Source: Candidatus Sumerlaeota bacterium (lineage in GTDB: Bacteria > Sumerlaeota > Sumerlaeia > JAFGJS01). Taken from it: DNA of 64,000 nucleotides. The stretch is from NCBI GenBank assembly GCA_016928995.1, contig JAFGJS010000054.1:22536-86535 (forward strand), in the 5' to 3' direction. Of this stretch, positions 46,989 to 53,684 are shown one piece after another. The position numbers and the translations under genes were made by a program. Position 1 is the first letter of the stretch. Every line of letters begins with the position of its first letter. A model generated the notes under the pieces. It was not told where the DNA came from and ran no database searches. It saw nothing but the letters and a program-made list of their open reading frames with translations.

Positions 46989-47912
46989 TCACTCCGGGTT
47001 GCTTGGGTTCGATCCATCATCGCCGGCTTTCAGCGCCGGCGTATCATCACCAACCACCGGGATACGAACGACGCTTTCCTTGATTGCGCCATTTTCATTC
47101 CACTGGACGCATAAAGAGAATCCATCTTTGCTCGGCGGATTAATAAAGAAACTTGTTTCGGATTTTTCGGAGTCCAACATCTTCATCCCGGTTTCAGCTT
47201 GACCGCCATCGCCAAGGCCGACACGAAACGATAACGGCTGATCATCCAGCTCCAACCGTATGGCGATCCTCCAACGAGACTCGTTGCTTGGATCCACCGA
47301 GAGATGAAAAACGGCCTGAACTTCCGGAACCTTGACTTGAATCGAGAGAGGATCGATCCCAAGCACAGGCACGGGCTGTAAAAGCATATTGCCAGACTCG
47401 CCTAAACGTATGCCTGCGTTGAGCATTTCCTTGGAGATCAGCAAAGATTGGCCGATGGCCTGCCGCACCAGATGCCAGGTCTGGTTGATCAGCATCACGA
47501 CGGGTTGGGTTTTGAGTATTTCGGGCATTTTGGGAGGAGGAGGCATTTCCATCGAAACAGGAGGAACCGGCCCTCGCAGCCGCATCAACGCGCCATAACA
47601 CAGCTTGCATTCAAGGACATGCCGCCATGACATCCTCAGTTCATCGGTCAGCTCTCCGCTGGAGTACTCAGCAAGCCGCTCCAAGGCCATGACATCCAGA
47701 TGCGGCGGTTCATCGGGAGGCCATTCCGCTTCATCGCATGCCTCGAACGTTCGAAGCGACTTCAGAAGCATTACGAATTTTCCGTCCTGCTCCCATTCAC
47801 GGCGGCATTCCGCGCACGTCGACAAATGCTCGCGCACCGCGGACGCCGCCGGCTCATCGAGAACCCCATCGCGGAATTCCGTAAGCCGCGAACGAATATC
47901 GTTACAATTCAT
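46989..47912 (-). CDS. Anti-sigma factor with zinc-finger domains
   Basis: A 307-residue protein. The N-terminus is a zf-HC2 anti-sigma zinc finger (Cys3, His29, Cys33, Cys36). A second incomplete copy occurs at His96, Cys100, Cys103. A beta-rich C-terminal domain (about 185-307; FHLSVDPSNESRWRIAIRLELDD) follows. There is no membrane helix, so it is cytoplasmic, unlike many ECF anti-sigma factors. It lies 65 bases after the sigma gene and should bind and hold that sigma. The C-terminal domain may sense the signal that releases it. Confidence 0.88.
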   Translation of the reverse strand: MNCNDIRSRLTEFRDGVLDEPAASAVREHLSTCAECRREWEQDGKFVMLLKSLRTFEACDEAEWPPDEPPHLDVMALERLAEYSSGELTDELRMSWRHVLECKLCYGALMRLRGPVPPVSMEMPPPPKMPEILKTQPVVMLINQTWHLVRQAIGQSLLISKEMLNAGIRLGESGNMLLQPVPVLGIDPLSIQVKVPEVQAVFHLSVDPSNESRWRIAIRLELDDQPLSFRVGLGDGGQAETGMKMLDSEKSETSFFINPPSKDGFSLCVQWNENGAIKESVVRIPVVGDDTPALKAGDDGSNPSNPE

Positions 47913-47977
47913 CTGAATATCGCTCCTTCAATCTCTCATAATGATTTATTCCCAAATTTCTTTCAAAAAAATTCAAA

Positions 47978-48583
47978 TTATGACAGCCAATCCTCGCCTG
48001 CCTTTTTTTCGATGCACTCGCACAAGACCTTTTTTCCCCGGTGAATCCATGTCGCCACTGTTTTGCTATCGACGCCGCGGATTTCTGCGATATCTTTGTA
48101 GGAATAGCCAAGGAGCCAGAGATCCAGAGCCGACCTATAATTATCGGGAAGCTGCGACAGGCATTCTTCGATAATGAGCCTCATTTCGTTGGACATGGCA
48201 AGCCTTCGAGGATCCGGACTCGTGCTTGGAACTTCAATGCCCTGCTCCTCCACATCGGTCAATGACATAGGATTTAAATTTTTTTCCCGCATCCTGGATC
48301 GGATCAATTCCAAACATTTATTTGCAGTCACTCTGGCGATCCAGCCGCCCAAAGGTCCTTTAGGCTTCCATAACGGAAGCTTCTGAAACAGATGAACGCA
48401 GACTTCCTGATACATATCTTCCGCATCTTCATTGTTCCCCCCGGCATAGCGCCATACAATCCCCCAGATCAGCTTTCCGAAGCGCTCTTCAAAAGCCTTC
48501 CAAGCAGCAGCTTCTCCGAGAAGCAGGCGCTGGACAAGATCTTGATCCTGGTCAAAATTTTCGTTTGGTGAAGTGTCTGCCAT
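47978..48583 (-). CDS. ECF-like sigma-70 family sigma factor
   Basis: A 201-residue sigma factor. Region 2 covers about 18-95, including AWKAFEERFGKLIWGIVWRY, then DAEDMYQEVCVHLFQKL and WIARVTANKCLELIRSR. Region 4 is about 135-195 (LSQLPDNYRSALDLWLLGYSYKDIAEIRGVDSKTVATWIHRGKKVL). Region 3 is absent, as in ECF sigmas. It heads the 31 kb block and is followed by its probable anti-sigma factor, so it may drive the block and itself. TAGGAATAGAG precedes the ATG. Upstream there is AT-rich sequence (CATATTATATC) but no canonical ECF promoter that I can define. Confidence 0.93.
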   Translation of the reverse strand: MADTSPNENFDQDQDLVQRLLLGEAAAWKAFEERFGKLIWGIVWRYAGGNNEDAEDMYQEVCVHLFQKLPLWKPKGPLGGWIARVTANKCLELIRSRMREKNLNPMSLTDVEEQGIEVPSTSPDPRRLAMSNEMRLIIEECLSQLPDNYRSALDLWLLGYSYKDIAEIRGVDSKTVATWIHRGKKVLCECIEKKAGEDWLS

Positions 48584-49273
48584 AAAACTCTATTCCTATG
48601 ATATAATATGAGAACTTGACATATCCGCGTTGCTCATCTCGAATCGATGAAGCCGGTTTTACGACGCACACGACGCGAAGACGCTCAATGTCATACGCAT
48701 CGCGATTGACGCTGAAAAATATTTGGGGGTTGGGCGAATTGAGCGGAGGTATCAAACCAATCGAGCGTCAGGAGCGCGTCATTATTGATGAAGATGTATT
48801 TCGCAAAATAGCGGCAATGCATCGACATCACGCCGTCCTCCCATCGCGGTTTGGATGATTCTTTTGTGCAGGAAAATCCTGCCACAGGAGCAACTAACGC
48901 AGCGCTTTTTCCTGTTTATCATCCCATCGATAAACGGACGCCGCTCCAATACATTTGAACAGATACCTGCAAGCTAGCGCTCAGAAAACGTTGTGATTTC
49001 TGTTTTCGAGCAAATGCAACCCATATTCCCCCATTACAAACTTAGAGTTACTGAATATCACTCGAAATAAAAATGCAAGCTGGTTTTTGGTTTTATCCCG
49101 AAAACCCTCTGGGGCGCGATGAATAGAGAAAAAATTGCTAAATATCTGCAAATGGATGGCTTGCATAGATAACGGGATGGCATGAAATACAACTCCAAGC
49201 CAAAAAGATTCAATAAAATGCAGAGATTTTTCAAAAGCCCCCTCATCTACTATAAATAAATCTAATTTTAAAG
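48584..49273. other. Intergenic region upstream of sigma gene
   Basis: About 690 bases. AT-rich at both ends. Two open frames (80 codons on plus at 48616, and 146 codons on minus ending at 48981) have no ribosome binding sites or recognisable content. I find no RNA motif. It probably holds the promoter of the sigma operon close to 48600-48640. Confidence 0.45.
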
Positions 49274-49301
49274 TTGACAGGATCGAATGCTGGAGTATGC
49301 T
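49274..49301 (+). promoter_or_regulatory. Promoter of orphan transcription unit
   Basis: TTGACA at 49274-49279, a perfect -35 box, and TATGCT at 49296-49301 separated by 16 bases. A transcript from here would end at the terminator at 49604-49643, giving about 330 nucleotides. Confidence 0.55.
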
Positions 49302-49603
49302 CCGCTCCACTTTCGCGCGACGAAGATCCGTCAGCGCGATTTCATTTTTTACCGTTCCCAAGCGGGAGACGCCGGACATCCGGCACGAGAGAACAACGAT
49401 GCAGCGGAAACATTTCAACATGCTGACATGCGATTGCGCGGCGCAAAGAGCGTTGGGGCGCGAATATTTTTATTCGTCCCTCAGCGGCGGCTTTACGCCG
49501 ATGCGCAATAGCGCCTACGTCTCCCGGTTTGCCACGAATGAGCCTTTCAGGCATCGAACCCGATCCACCGCCTGATTTTCAATCGCACAACAAGCCAAGC
49601 AAC
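49302..49603 (+). ncRNA. Candidate small RNA or small-ORF transcript
   Basis: This stretch lies between a good promoter and a strong terminator. It contains stem-loops: GCCGGA/TCCGGC at 49371-49384, CGAATA/TATTCG around 49461-49476 and CGGCG/CGCCG around 49486-49500. An open frame of 58 codons (49399-49575, starting MQRKHFNMLTCDC) ends 28 bases before the terminator stem, but its ribosome binding site is weak. I cannot match it to 6S, tmRNA, SRP or RNase P RNA. It could be a regulatory RNA or encode a small protein. Confidence 0.4.
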
Positions 49604-49643
49604 CGCCGGGAGCCATCAGCGCTCCCGGCGATTTTGCGTTTTT
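49604..49643 (+). terminator. Rho-independent terminator
   Basis: A perfect 10-base stem, CGCCGGGAGC at 49604-49613 with GCTCCCGGCG at 49621-49630, a 7-base loop, then ATTTTGCGTTTTT. It ends the orphan unit and isolates it from tRNA-Phe 30 bases further on. Confidence 0.88.
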
Positions 49644-49672
49644 ACGTCATCATACCGAGACGCGAGTCAAGT

Positions 49673-49748
49673 GGAGGCTTAGCTCAGTTGGTAGAAGCGC
49701 CAGGTTGAAGCCCTGGATGCGGAGGTTCGATTCCTCCAGCCTTCACCA
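49673..49748 (+). tRNA. tRNA-Phe (GAA)
   Basis: A complete cloverleaf with encoded CCA. Acceptor GGAGGCT pairs with AGCCTTC. The anticodon arm is CCAGG-TTGAAGC-CCTGG, giving anticodon GAA. The T arm is GGAGG-TTCGATT-CCTCC. The D stem is three pairs because of an extra A (GGTAGAAGC). It is the best-formed of the three tRNA-like sequences here. Confidence 0.9.
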
Positions 49749-49880
49749 ATTTCGACAATGAAAGGAGAATGATTTTTTCATGACATTATGCATGTGCTGT
49801 TGCGCCGACGGCGCGCGAGGCCCAGGACAATCCGGTCGGCCTAGCGTGTGCCGTGAACGGCATCGAAAGCAGTGGCCATT

Positions 49881-49955
49881 TGCACACGAGCTCAATTGGG
49901 AGAGCGTCAGACTATGGTTCTGAAGGTTGGGGGTTCGAGTCCCCCGTATGCGCCA
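49881..49955 (+). tRNA. tRNA-like gene, His-type body, apparent anticodon ATG
   Basis: D arm GCTC-GAGC, anticodon arm TCAGA-CTATGGT-TCTGA and T arm GGGGG-TTCGAGT-CCCCC are perfect. The apparent anticodon is ATG, which would read CAU; bacterial tRNA-His normally has GTG, so G34 would have changed to A. The acceptor TGCACAC/GTATGCG has a C-A mismatch and no G at position -1. The 3' end GCGCCA overlaps the start of the next tRNA-like gene. It may be a degraded tRNA-His. Confidence 0.5.
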
Positions 49956-50023
49956 ATCGTCCAATTGGTTAGGACAACGGGCTTTACCCCCGTCGGTTGC
50001 GGGTTCGATTCCCGCTTGGTTCA
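49950..50023 (+). tRNA. tRNA-like gene, apparent anticodon TTA (ochre)
   Basis: D arm GTCC-GGAC, anticodon arm ACGGG-CTTTACC-CCCGT and T arm GCGGG-TTCGATT-CCCGC are all perfect. The loop gives anticodon TTA, which would read the stop codon UAA. The D arm resembles Gln/Glu tRNAs, so a TTG- or TTC-anticodon ancestor with one changed base is plausible. The acceptor GCGCCAA/TTGGTTC has one C-U mismatch and no CCA is encoded. UAA is used as a stop in this window, for example by lolC, so it is probably inactive, or a suppressor. Confidence 0.5.
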
Positions 50024-50495
50024 CAACTTCCCAGTAACGGAAGCAACAGCAATCGGCTTGGCGGCGGCGGATGCGGATGCGCCGGCCGGGCGTGGTGTTC
50101 GTGCGGATTTGAATCGCGGCTTGGCATGCGCGATTCAATCCGGATGGCATCACGTCGCGGCAGCGTTGGACGGCGCCATGCGGAAGGCGGATTCCGCCGC
50201 GATCAAAACTTCGGGCGCGCCGCGTAAATTGCAGAACGGATACGAGCAATGGAAGGCTTCATTTCCCGAACCGATCCAATGCACGCGGCGCAAAACGGAG
50301 GAGTCGATCGCGGCTCAAGCGCTTCCCCGCGTACGTGAATGTGGCGGATTCGACGGAAACCGCCGCCAGGCCACAAAATTCTTAAGCAAGAGCAAGAGTA
50401 GGAGCAAGATTACTGAGCATCATCGTATCTTTCGATACATCGCGACGCAGCGCCGGCTTAGGGCTGCCGCAAATTCATGAAAGGAGGGAGCTACG
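50024..50495. other. Intergenic region with hairpins
   Basis: About 470 bases between the tRNA cluster and the SPFH gene. A near-perfect hairpin lies at 50104-50142 (CGGATTTGAATCGCG with CGCGATTCAATCCG). A second near-palindrome, GGCGGATTCCGCC, follows around 50187. Near 50393 a short AAGCAAGAGCAAGAG run resembles the window's hexamer repeats. The open frame across this stretch overlaps the tRNAs and is not believed. Confidence 0.45.
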
Positions 50496-51797
50496 ATGTT
50501 GAAGTGGTTGCATGTGCGTGAGCACGAACGAGGCGTGCTGTTCCGCGGCCGGAAGTTTGTCCGCATTCTTCCTCCGGGCCGGTACGTCTGGATCGATCCG
50601 CTGGGCCGGATCGACGCGCGGCGTTATTGCGTGAAGGAGGTCATCTTTGAACACGATCGCCTGAGCGACATCTGGAAGTCGCGCAAGACCAAGCCGGGCG
50701 TGAAGTTCGTGAATTTGCAGGAGCACGAGCGCGCGTTCGTTTGGACCGACGGCCGGTTGGCGGCCGTCTTGCGGCCGGGGCTGCACGCCTTGTGGACCTT
50801 GTACCACGAGGTGCAGGTGCAGACCGCGTCCGCGCGGGATGGTTTGCTGAACCACCCGCAACTGGACGTGATTGCGAAGTCTGGCTATTTGGGGGATGAG
50901 GCCCTCGCGTTGGAACTGGAAGACCATCAGCGAGCGCTGATTTGGATCGACGGTCGATTCTTCGGCGCGTTGCGCGAGGGCCTTTATGTCTTGTGGCAGG
51001 TGTACCGCAAGGTGCGGCACGAGATCATCGATGCGCGGGAGGTTCGATTCGAACACCCGCGATTGACTGAGATCCTGCGGCAGCCGCACGTGGCAAACCA
51101 TCTGGATCTTTTGACGGTGGAAAGCGGCCACATTGGGCTGTACTTCCTGGACGGAACTTATCAGGCAACCTTGCAGCCGGGACGGTATGCGTTCTGGAAG
51201 ACCGGCCGCAAGGTCCAGGTGAAGACTTACGACCTGCGCGAGCAGCTGCTCGACATCGCAGGTCAGGAGATCATCACCAAGGATCACGTCTCGCTGCGGT
51301 TGAACGCGGTCGTCGCGTACCAGACCGTGGATCCGCTGAAGGCGGCCCGCGAAGTGGAGAACTATTCGCAGGCGCTCTATCGCGAGGCGCAGCTGGCTTT
51401 GCGGGAAGTCATCGGAACTCGCGAGCTGGACGTGTTGCTCAGCGAAAAGGACGCGGCTTCGGCCGAGTTGCTGGAGCTCGCCCGCGTCCGGGCGGAAGCC
51501 TACGGCGTGCAGGTGCTGACCTTCGGCATCCGCGACATCATCCTGCCGGGTGAAATGCGGGAATTGCTCAACCGGGTGACCGAGGCGCGCAAGGCGGCCG
51601 AGGCCGACTTGATTACCCGGCGCGAGGAGACCGCGTCGATGCGATCCCAGGCCAACACCGCGAAGATCCTGGAGTCGAACCCGACTCTGTTGCGGCTGCG
51701 GGAGTTGGAAACCCTGGAGCGCGTCGCGGAGAACTCCAACCTTACTGTATTGCTGGGCGAACAGGGCTTGTCCGAGCGAATCAGCAAGCTCATTTAG
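50496..51797 (+). CDS. Slipin-like SPFH (band 7) protein with four-fold N-terminal repeat
   Basis: A 433-residue protein. The first 235 residues contain four copies of a short motif near 9-33, 75-100, 142-168 and 208-234, of pattern EHxRxxxWxDGRxxxxLxPGxYxxW. The SPFH/band 7 domain (about 240-370) has EIITKDHVSLRLNAVVAYQTVDP and LALREVIGTRELDVLLSEKD, close to slipins. There is no N-terminal membrane helix, so it is unlikely to be a standard membrane slipin. AAAGGAGG precedes the ATG and a terminator follows. SPFH proteins form large oligomeric rings. The function is unknown. Confidence 0.87.
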   Translation: MLKWLHVREHERGVLFRGRKFVRILPPGRYVWIDPLGRIDARRYCVKEVIFEHDRLSDIWKSRKTKPGVKFVNLQEHERAFVWTDGRLAAVLRPGLHALWTLYHEVQVQTASARDGLLNHPQLDVIAKSGYLGDEALALELEDHQRALIWIDGRFFGALREGLYVLWQVYRKVRHEIIDAREVRFEHPRLTEILRQPHVANHLDLLTVESGHIGLYFLDGTYQATLQPGRYAFWKTGRKVQVKTYDLREQLLDIAGQEIITKDHVSLRLNAVVAYQTVDPLKAAREVENYSQALYREAQLALREVIGTRELDVLLSEKDAASAELLELARVRAEAYGVQVLTFGIRDIILPGEMRELLNRVTEARKAAEADLITRREETASMRSQANTAKILESNPTLLRLRELETLERVAENSNLTVLLGEQGLSERISKLI

Positions 51798-51816
51798 CCG
51801 CCCGGCGCCTCATGCC

Positions 51817-51850
51817 AACGGGGAAGAAATCCTTCTTCCCCGTTTTTTTT
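51817..51850 (+). terminator. Rho-independent terminator
   Basis: Stem AACGGGGAAGA with TCTTCCCCGTT around a short loop, then T8. It follows the SPFH gene by 19 bases. The same stem may also serve the convergent rsgA transcript. Confidence 0.9.
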
Positions 51851-51865
51851 AATTGTTTCACATGA

Positions 51866-52969
51866 TTATCGTCTCGATTTGCGGCGGGAATCGCGATAGA
51901 GGCGTGTGCGGCGGTTGTCGGCGATCTTTTTCGCCTGATCCTTCTCAAACTCGAGCGCGGTCTTTTCTTCCTGCATCTTGCGGTAGTTGAACAGGCGCTC
52001 CGGCGCGATCTCCCCGGCCTCAATGGCCGCCTTCACGGCGCAGCCGTCTTCTGAATCATGCCGGCAGTCATTAAAGAAGCAGCTTGCGGCGAGCGCCTCG
52101 ATGTCCGCGAACGCCTCGTCGAAATCTGTCTCCGTCTCCCACACGCGCAGCTCGCGGATCCCCGGCGTATCGATCAGCGCCCCGCCATCCGGCAGCGGAA
52201 TCAGCTCGCGATGCGTCGTGGCGTGCCGCCCGCGATCATCCGTCTCGCGCGACGGCAGCGTCTCCTGCCGTTCCACTCCGAGCAGCGTGTTAATGAACGT
52301 GCTCTTGCCCACGCCCGAAGAGCCGACCACGGCGATAGTCTTGCCGTCCGCGATGCGCGTCTGCAACGGCGTCAGGGTGGAGCCGTCCAGACAATTCACC
52401 GCGAACACCGGCGCGCCCGAAGCCGCCGTTTGCGCTTGTTCGATGAAGGATTGCGGATCTTCAGCCTCGTCGGTCTTGGTCAGCGCCACGACCGGCGGAA
52501 TGCCATTTTGCCGCGCGAGAGCAAGGTAACGCTCCAATCGCCGCGGATTGAACTCCCGGTTCATCGATGAAAAAATGAACAGCTCGTCCAGATTCGCCGC
52601 CATGGTTTGGATGCGATTCTGCTTGCCGGCGGTCTTGCGCGCGATGCTGTTGCAGCGTGGCAAGCGCCCCAGGATCACCGCCTCGTTCTGCCCCGGCGCG
52701 TGCTGCAGCGCCAGCCAGTCGCCCGCCACGGGGTAGTCGAAGTTGCTGCGTAATTCAATGCTGAATTTCCCGGCGAGTTTGGCCAACACTTCGCCCCGCG
52801 CCGTATAAACGCGGTAGATGTTCTGGAACAGCACAGCCACGCGCCCAGGCTCGCACCCGCGCCAATCTGGCTGCGCGTCGAAGGTCGAACGCCAGATCTC
52901 GCTCCAGCCCAGCCGTTCCAGCGCGATGGGCGCGCCGCCAGCATTGTCATATCGAAGTTCGTCGGTCAT
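51866..52969 (-). CDS. rsgA: Ribosome small-subunit-dependent GTPase A
   Basis: A 367-residue circularly permuted GTPase that checks late 30S maturation. An N-terminal OB fold (about 40-105) precedes the permuted G domain: G4 TKTD (164-167) comes before G1 GSSGVGKS (216-223) and G3 DTPG (267-270). The C-terminal zinc site is Cys297, Cys302, His304, Cys310. The C-terminus is Lys/Arg-rich, as expected for an RNA-binding protein. Length and order match RsgA/YjeQ. It converges on the SPFH gene. Confidence 0.95.
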   Translation of the reverse strand: MTDELRYDNAGGAPIALERLGWSEIWRSTFDAQPDWRGCEPGRVAVLFQNIYRVYTARGEVLAKLAGKFSIELRSNFDYPVAGDWLALQHAPGQNEAVILGRLPRCNSIARKTAGKQNRIQTMAANLDELFIFSSMNREFNPRRLERYLALARQNGIPPVVALTKTDEAEDPQSFIEQAQTAASGAPVFAVNCLDGSTLTPLQTRIADGKTIAVVGSSGVGKSTFINTLLGVERQETLPSRETDDRGRHATTHRELIPLPDGGALIDTPGIRELRVWETETDFDEAFADIEALAASCFFNDCRHDSEDGCAVKAAIEAGEIAPERLFNYRKMQEEKTALEFEKDQAKKIADNRRTRLYRDSRRKSRR

Positions 52970-53002
52970 CTAGGATCGGATGGTTATCGTTGCAATCTTG
53001 AA

Positions 53003-53236
53003 TCATTCACTATACGGGCAGGCGCCGCCGTTCATGCCGCAGCATTGGCCGCACGCATCGCCCTGCGGCATGGATGCCTTCCCGCCGCCACTGGTAATGA
53101 CGCCCGCTCCCCCGCTGATCATGCGCTCCAGCGCCGCTTTGCCGCAACTCTCGCACTTCGTGAGCGGCTCGTCGGTGATGCGTTGCTCCGCCACAAACTG
53201 ATGGCCGCACTCGCGGCATTTATATTCGTAATGCAT
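53003..53236 (-). CDS. FmdB-family zinc ribbon protein
   Basis: A 77-residue protein starting MHYEYKCRECGHQF, with CREC and CESC zinc-binding pairs and a Gly/Ser-rich tail containing CGQCC and CPYSE. This is the FmdB/CxxC_CxxC_SSSS family, whose function is poorly known. The gene is on the same strand as rsgA, which lies 33 bases downstream, and the two may be co-transcribed. Confidence 0.85.
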   Translation of the reverse strand: MHYEYKCRECGHQFVAEQRITDEPLTKCESCGKAALERMISGGAGVITSGGGKASMPQGDACGQCCGMNGGACPYSE

Positions 53237-53684
53237 TTCTTGACACCTCTAAATTCTATCCCGCGGCAAAAGCCGCATTTATGTTCGAAGCTGTAAAATA
53301 TACTGTGGTGTAGCATCAAACGCAATAGGATTCGCATATGCCCGTTTTCACATGTTGTGTTAATCGGAAGCGATGTAATGACGAGCTTTATCGCGATTTT
53401 CGAAAGTTTTGGCGTTAAATTTTAGAGGTTGCATTGCTCTTCTGTTGAAAACCTTGGGATATCTCACTCGACTTCGACCTCGTTCTCGTTTTCGACCTCG
53501 TTCTCGAAAATCAGTATCAAACGAGCGAGATCACGATCAAATCGAGTACGAGAACGAGTGCCGCTATGCTGAGTACGAGTACGAGACAGGGTTTTCAACA
53601 AATCAGGGTTGCATGAAAAAAACGGTCAAATTTTCGCCGTCCTGTCGTGCCGTTGTGGTGAAAAAGAAGAACAGCCATCACAGC
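53237..53684. other. Intergenic region carrying repeat copy C
   Basis: About 450 bases upstream of the FmdB gene and beyond the end of the FHA-SpoIIE gene. It contains repeat copy C at 53424-53614. The remainder shows no support for a gene; an open plus-strand frame of 129 codons reads through the repeat. Confidence 0.5.
53424..53614. repeat. Dispersed CTCGTACTCG palindromic repeat, copy C (full)
   Basis: Arms GAGGTTGCATTGCTCTTCTGTTGAAAACC on the left and its partial complement at right (GGGTTTTCAACAAATCAGGGTTGCAT). The interior has CTCGTTCTCG-type and GAGTACGAGTACGAG runs and GTGCCGCTATGCTGAG, matching copies A and B. Length about 190 bases. Confidence 0.78.

Noticed and set aside
17573..48583. 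Type VI secretion regulatory (PpkA/PppA/Fha) locus
   Set aside because: Kinase, PP2C and FHA are present, but no Tss structural gene (TssB, TssC, ClpV, VgrG) is found.
48981..49421. A 146-codon minus-strand frame
   Set aside because: Non-ATG start, AT-rich and without recognisable content; overlaps the orphan promoter region.
49302..49603. tmRNA, 6S, SRP or RNase P RNA
   Set aside because: No tRNA-like ends, no tag frame ending ALAA, and none of the conserved core motifs of these RNAs are present.
49872..50480. A 202-codon plus-strand frame over the tRNA-like genes
   Set aside because: Its first part translates the tRNA sequences; the remainder has no family or ribosome binding site.
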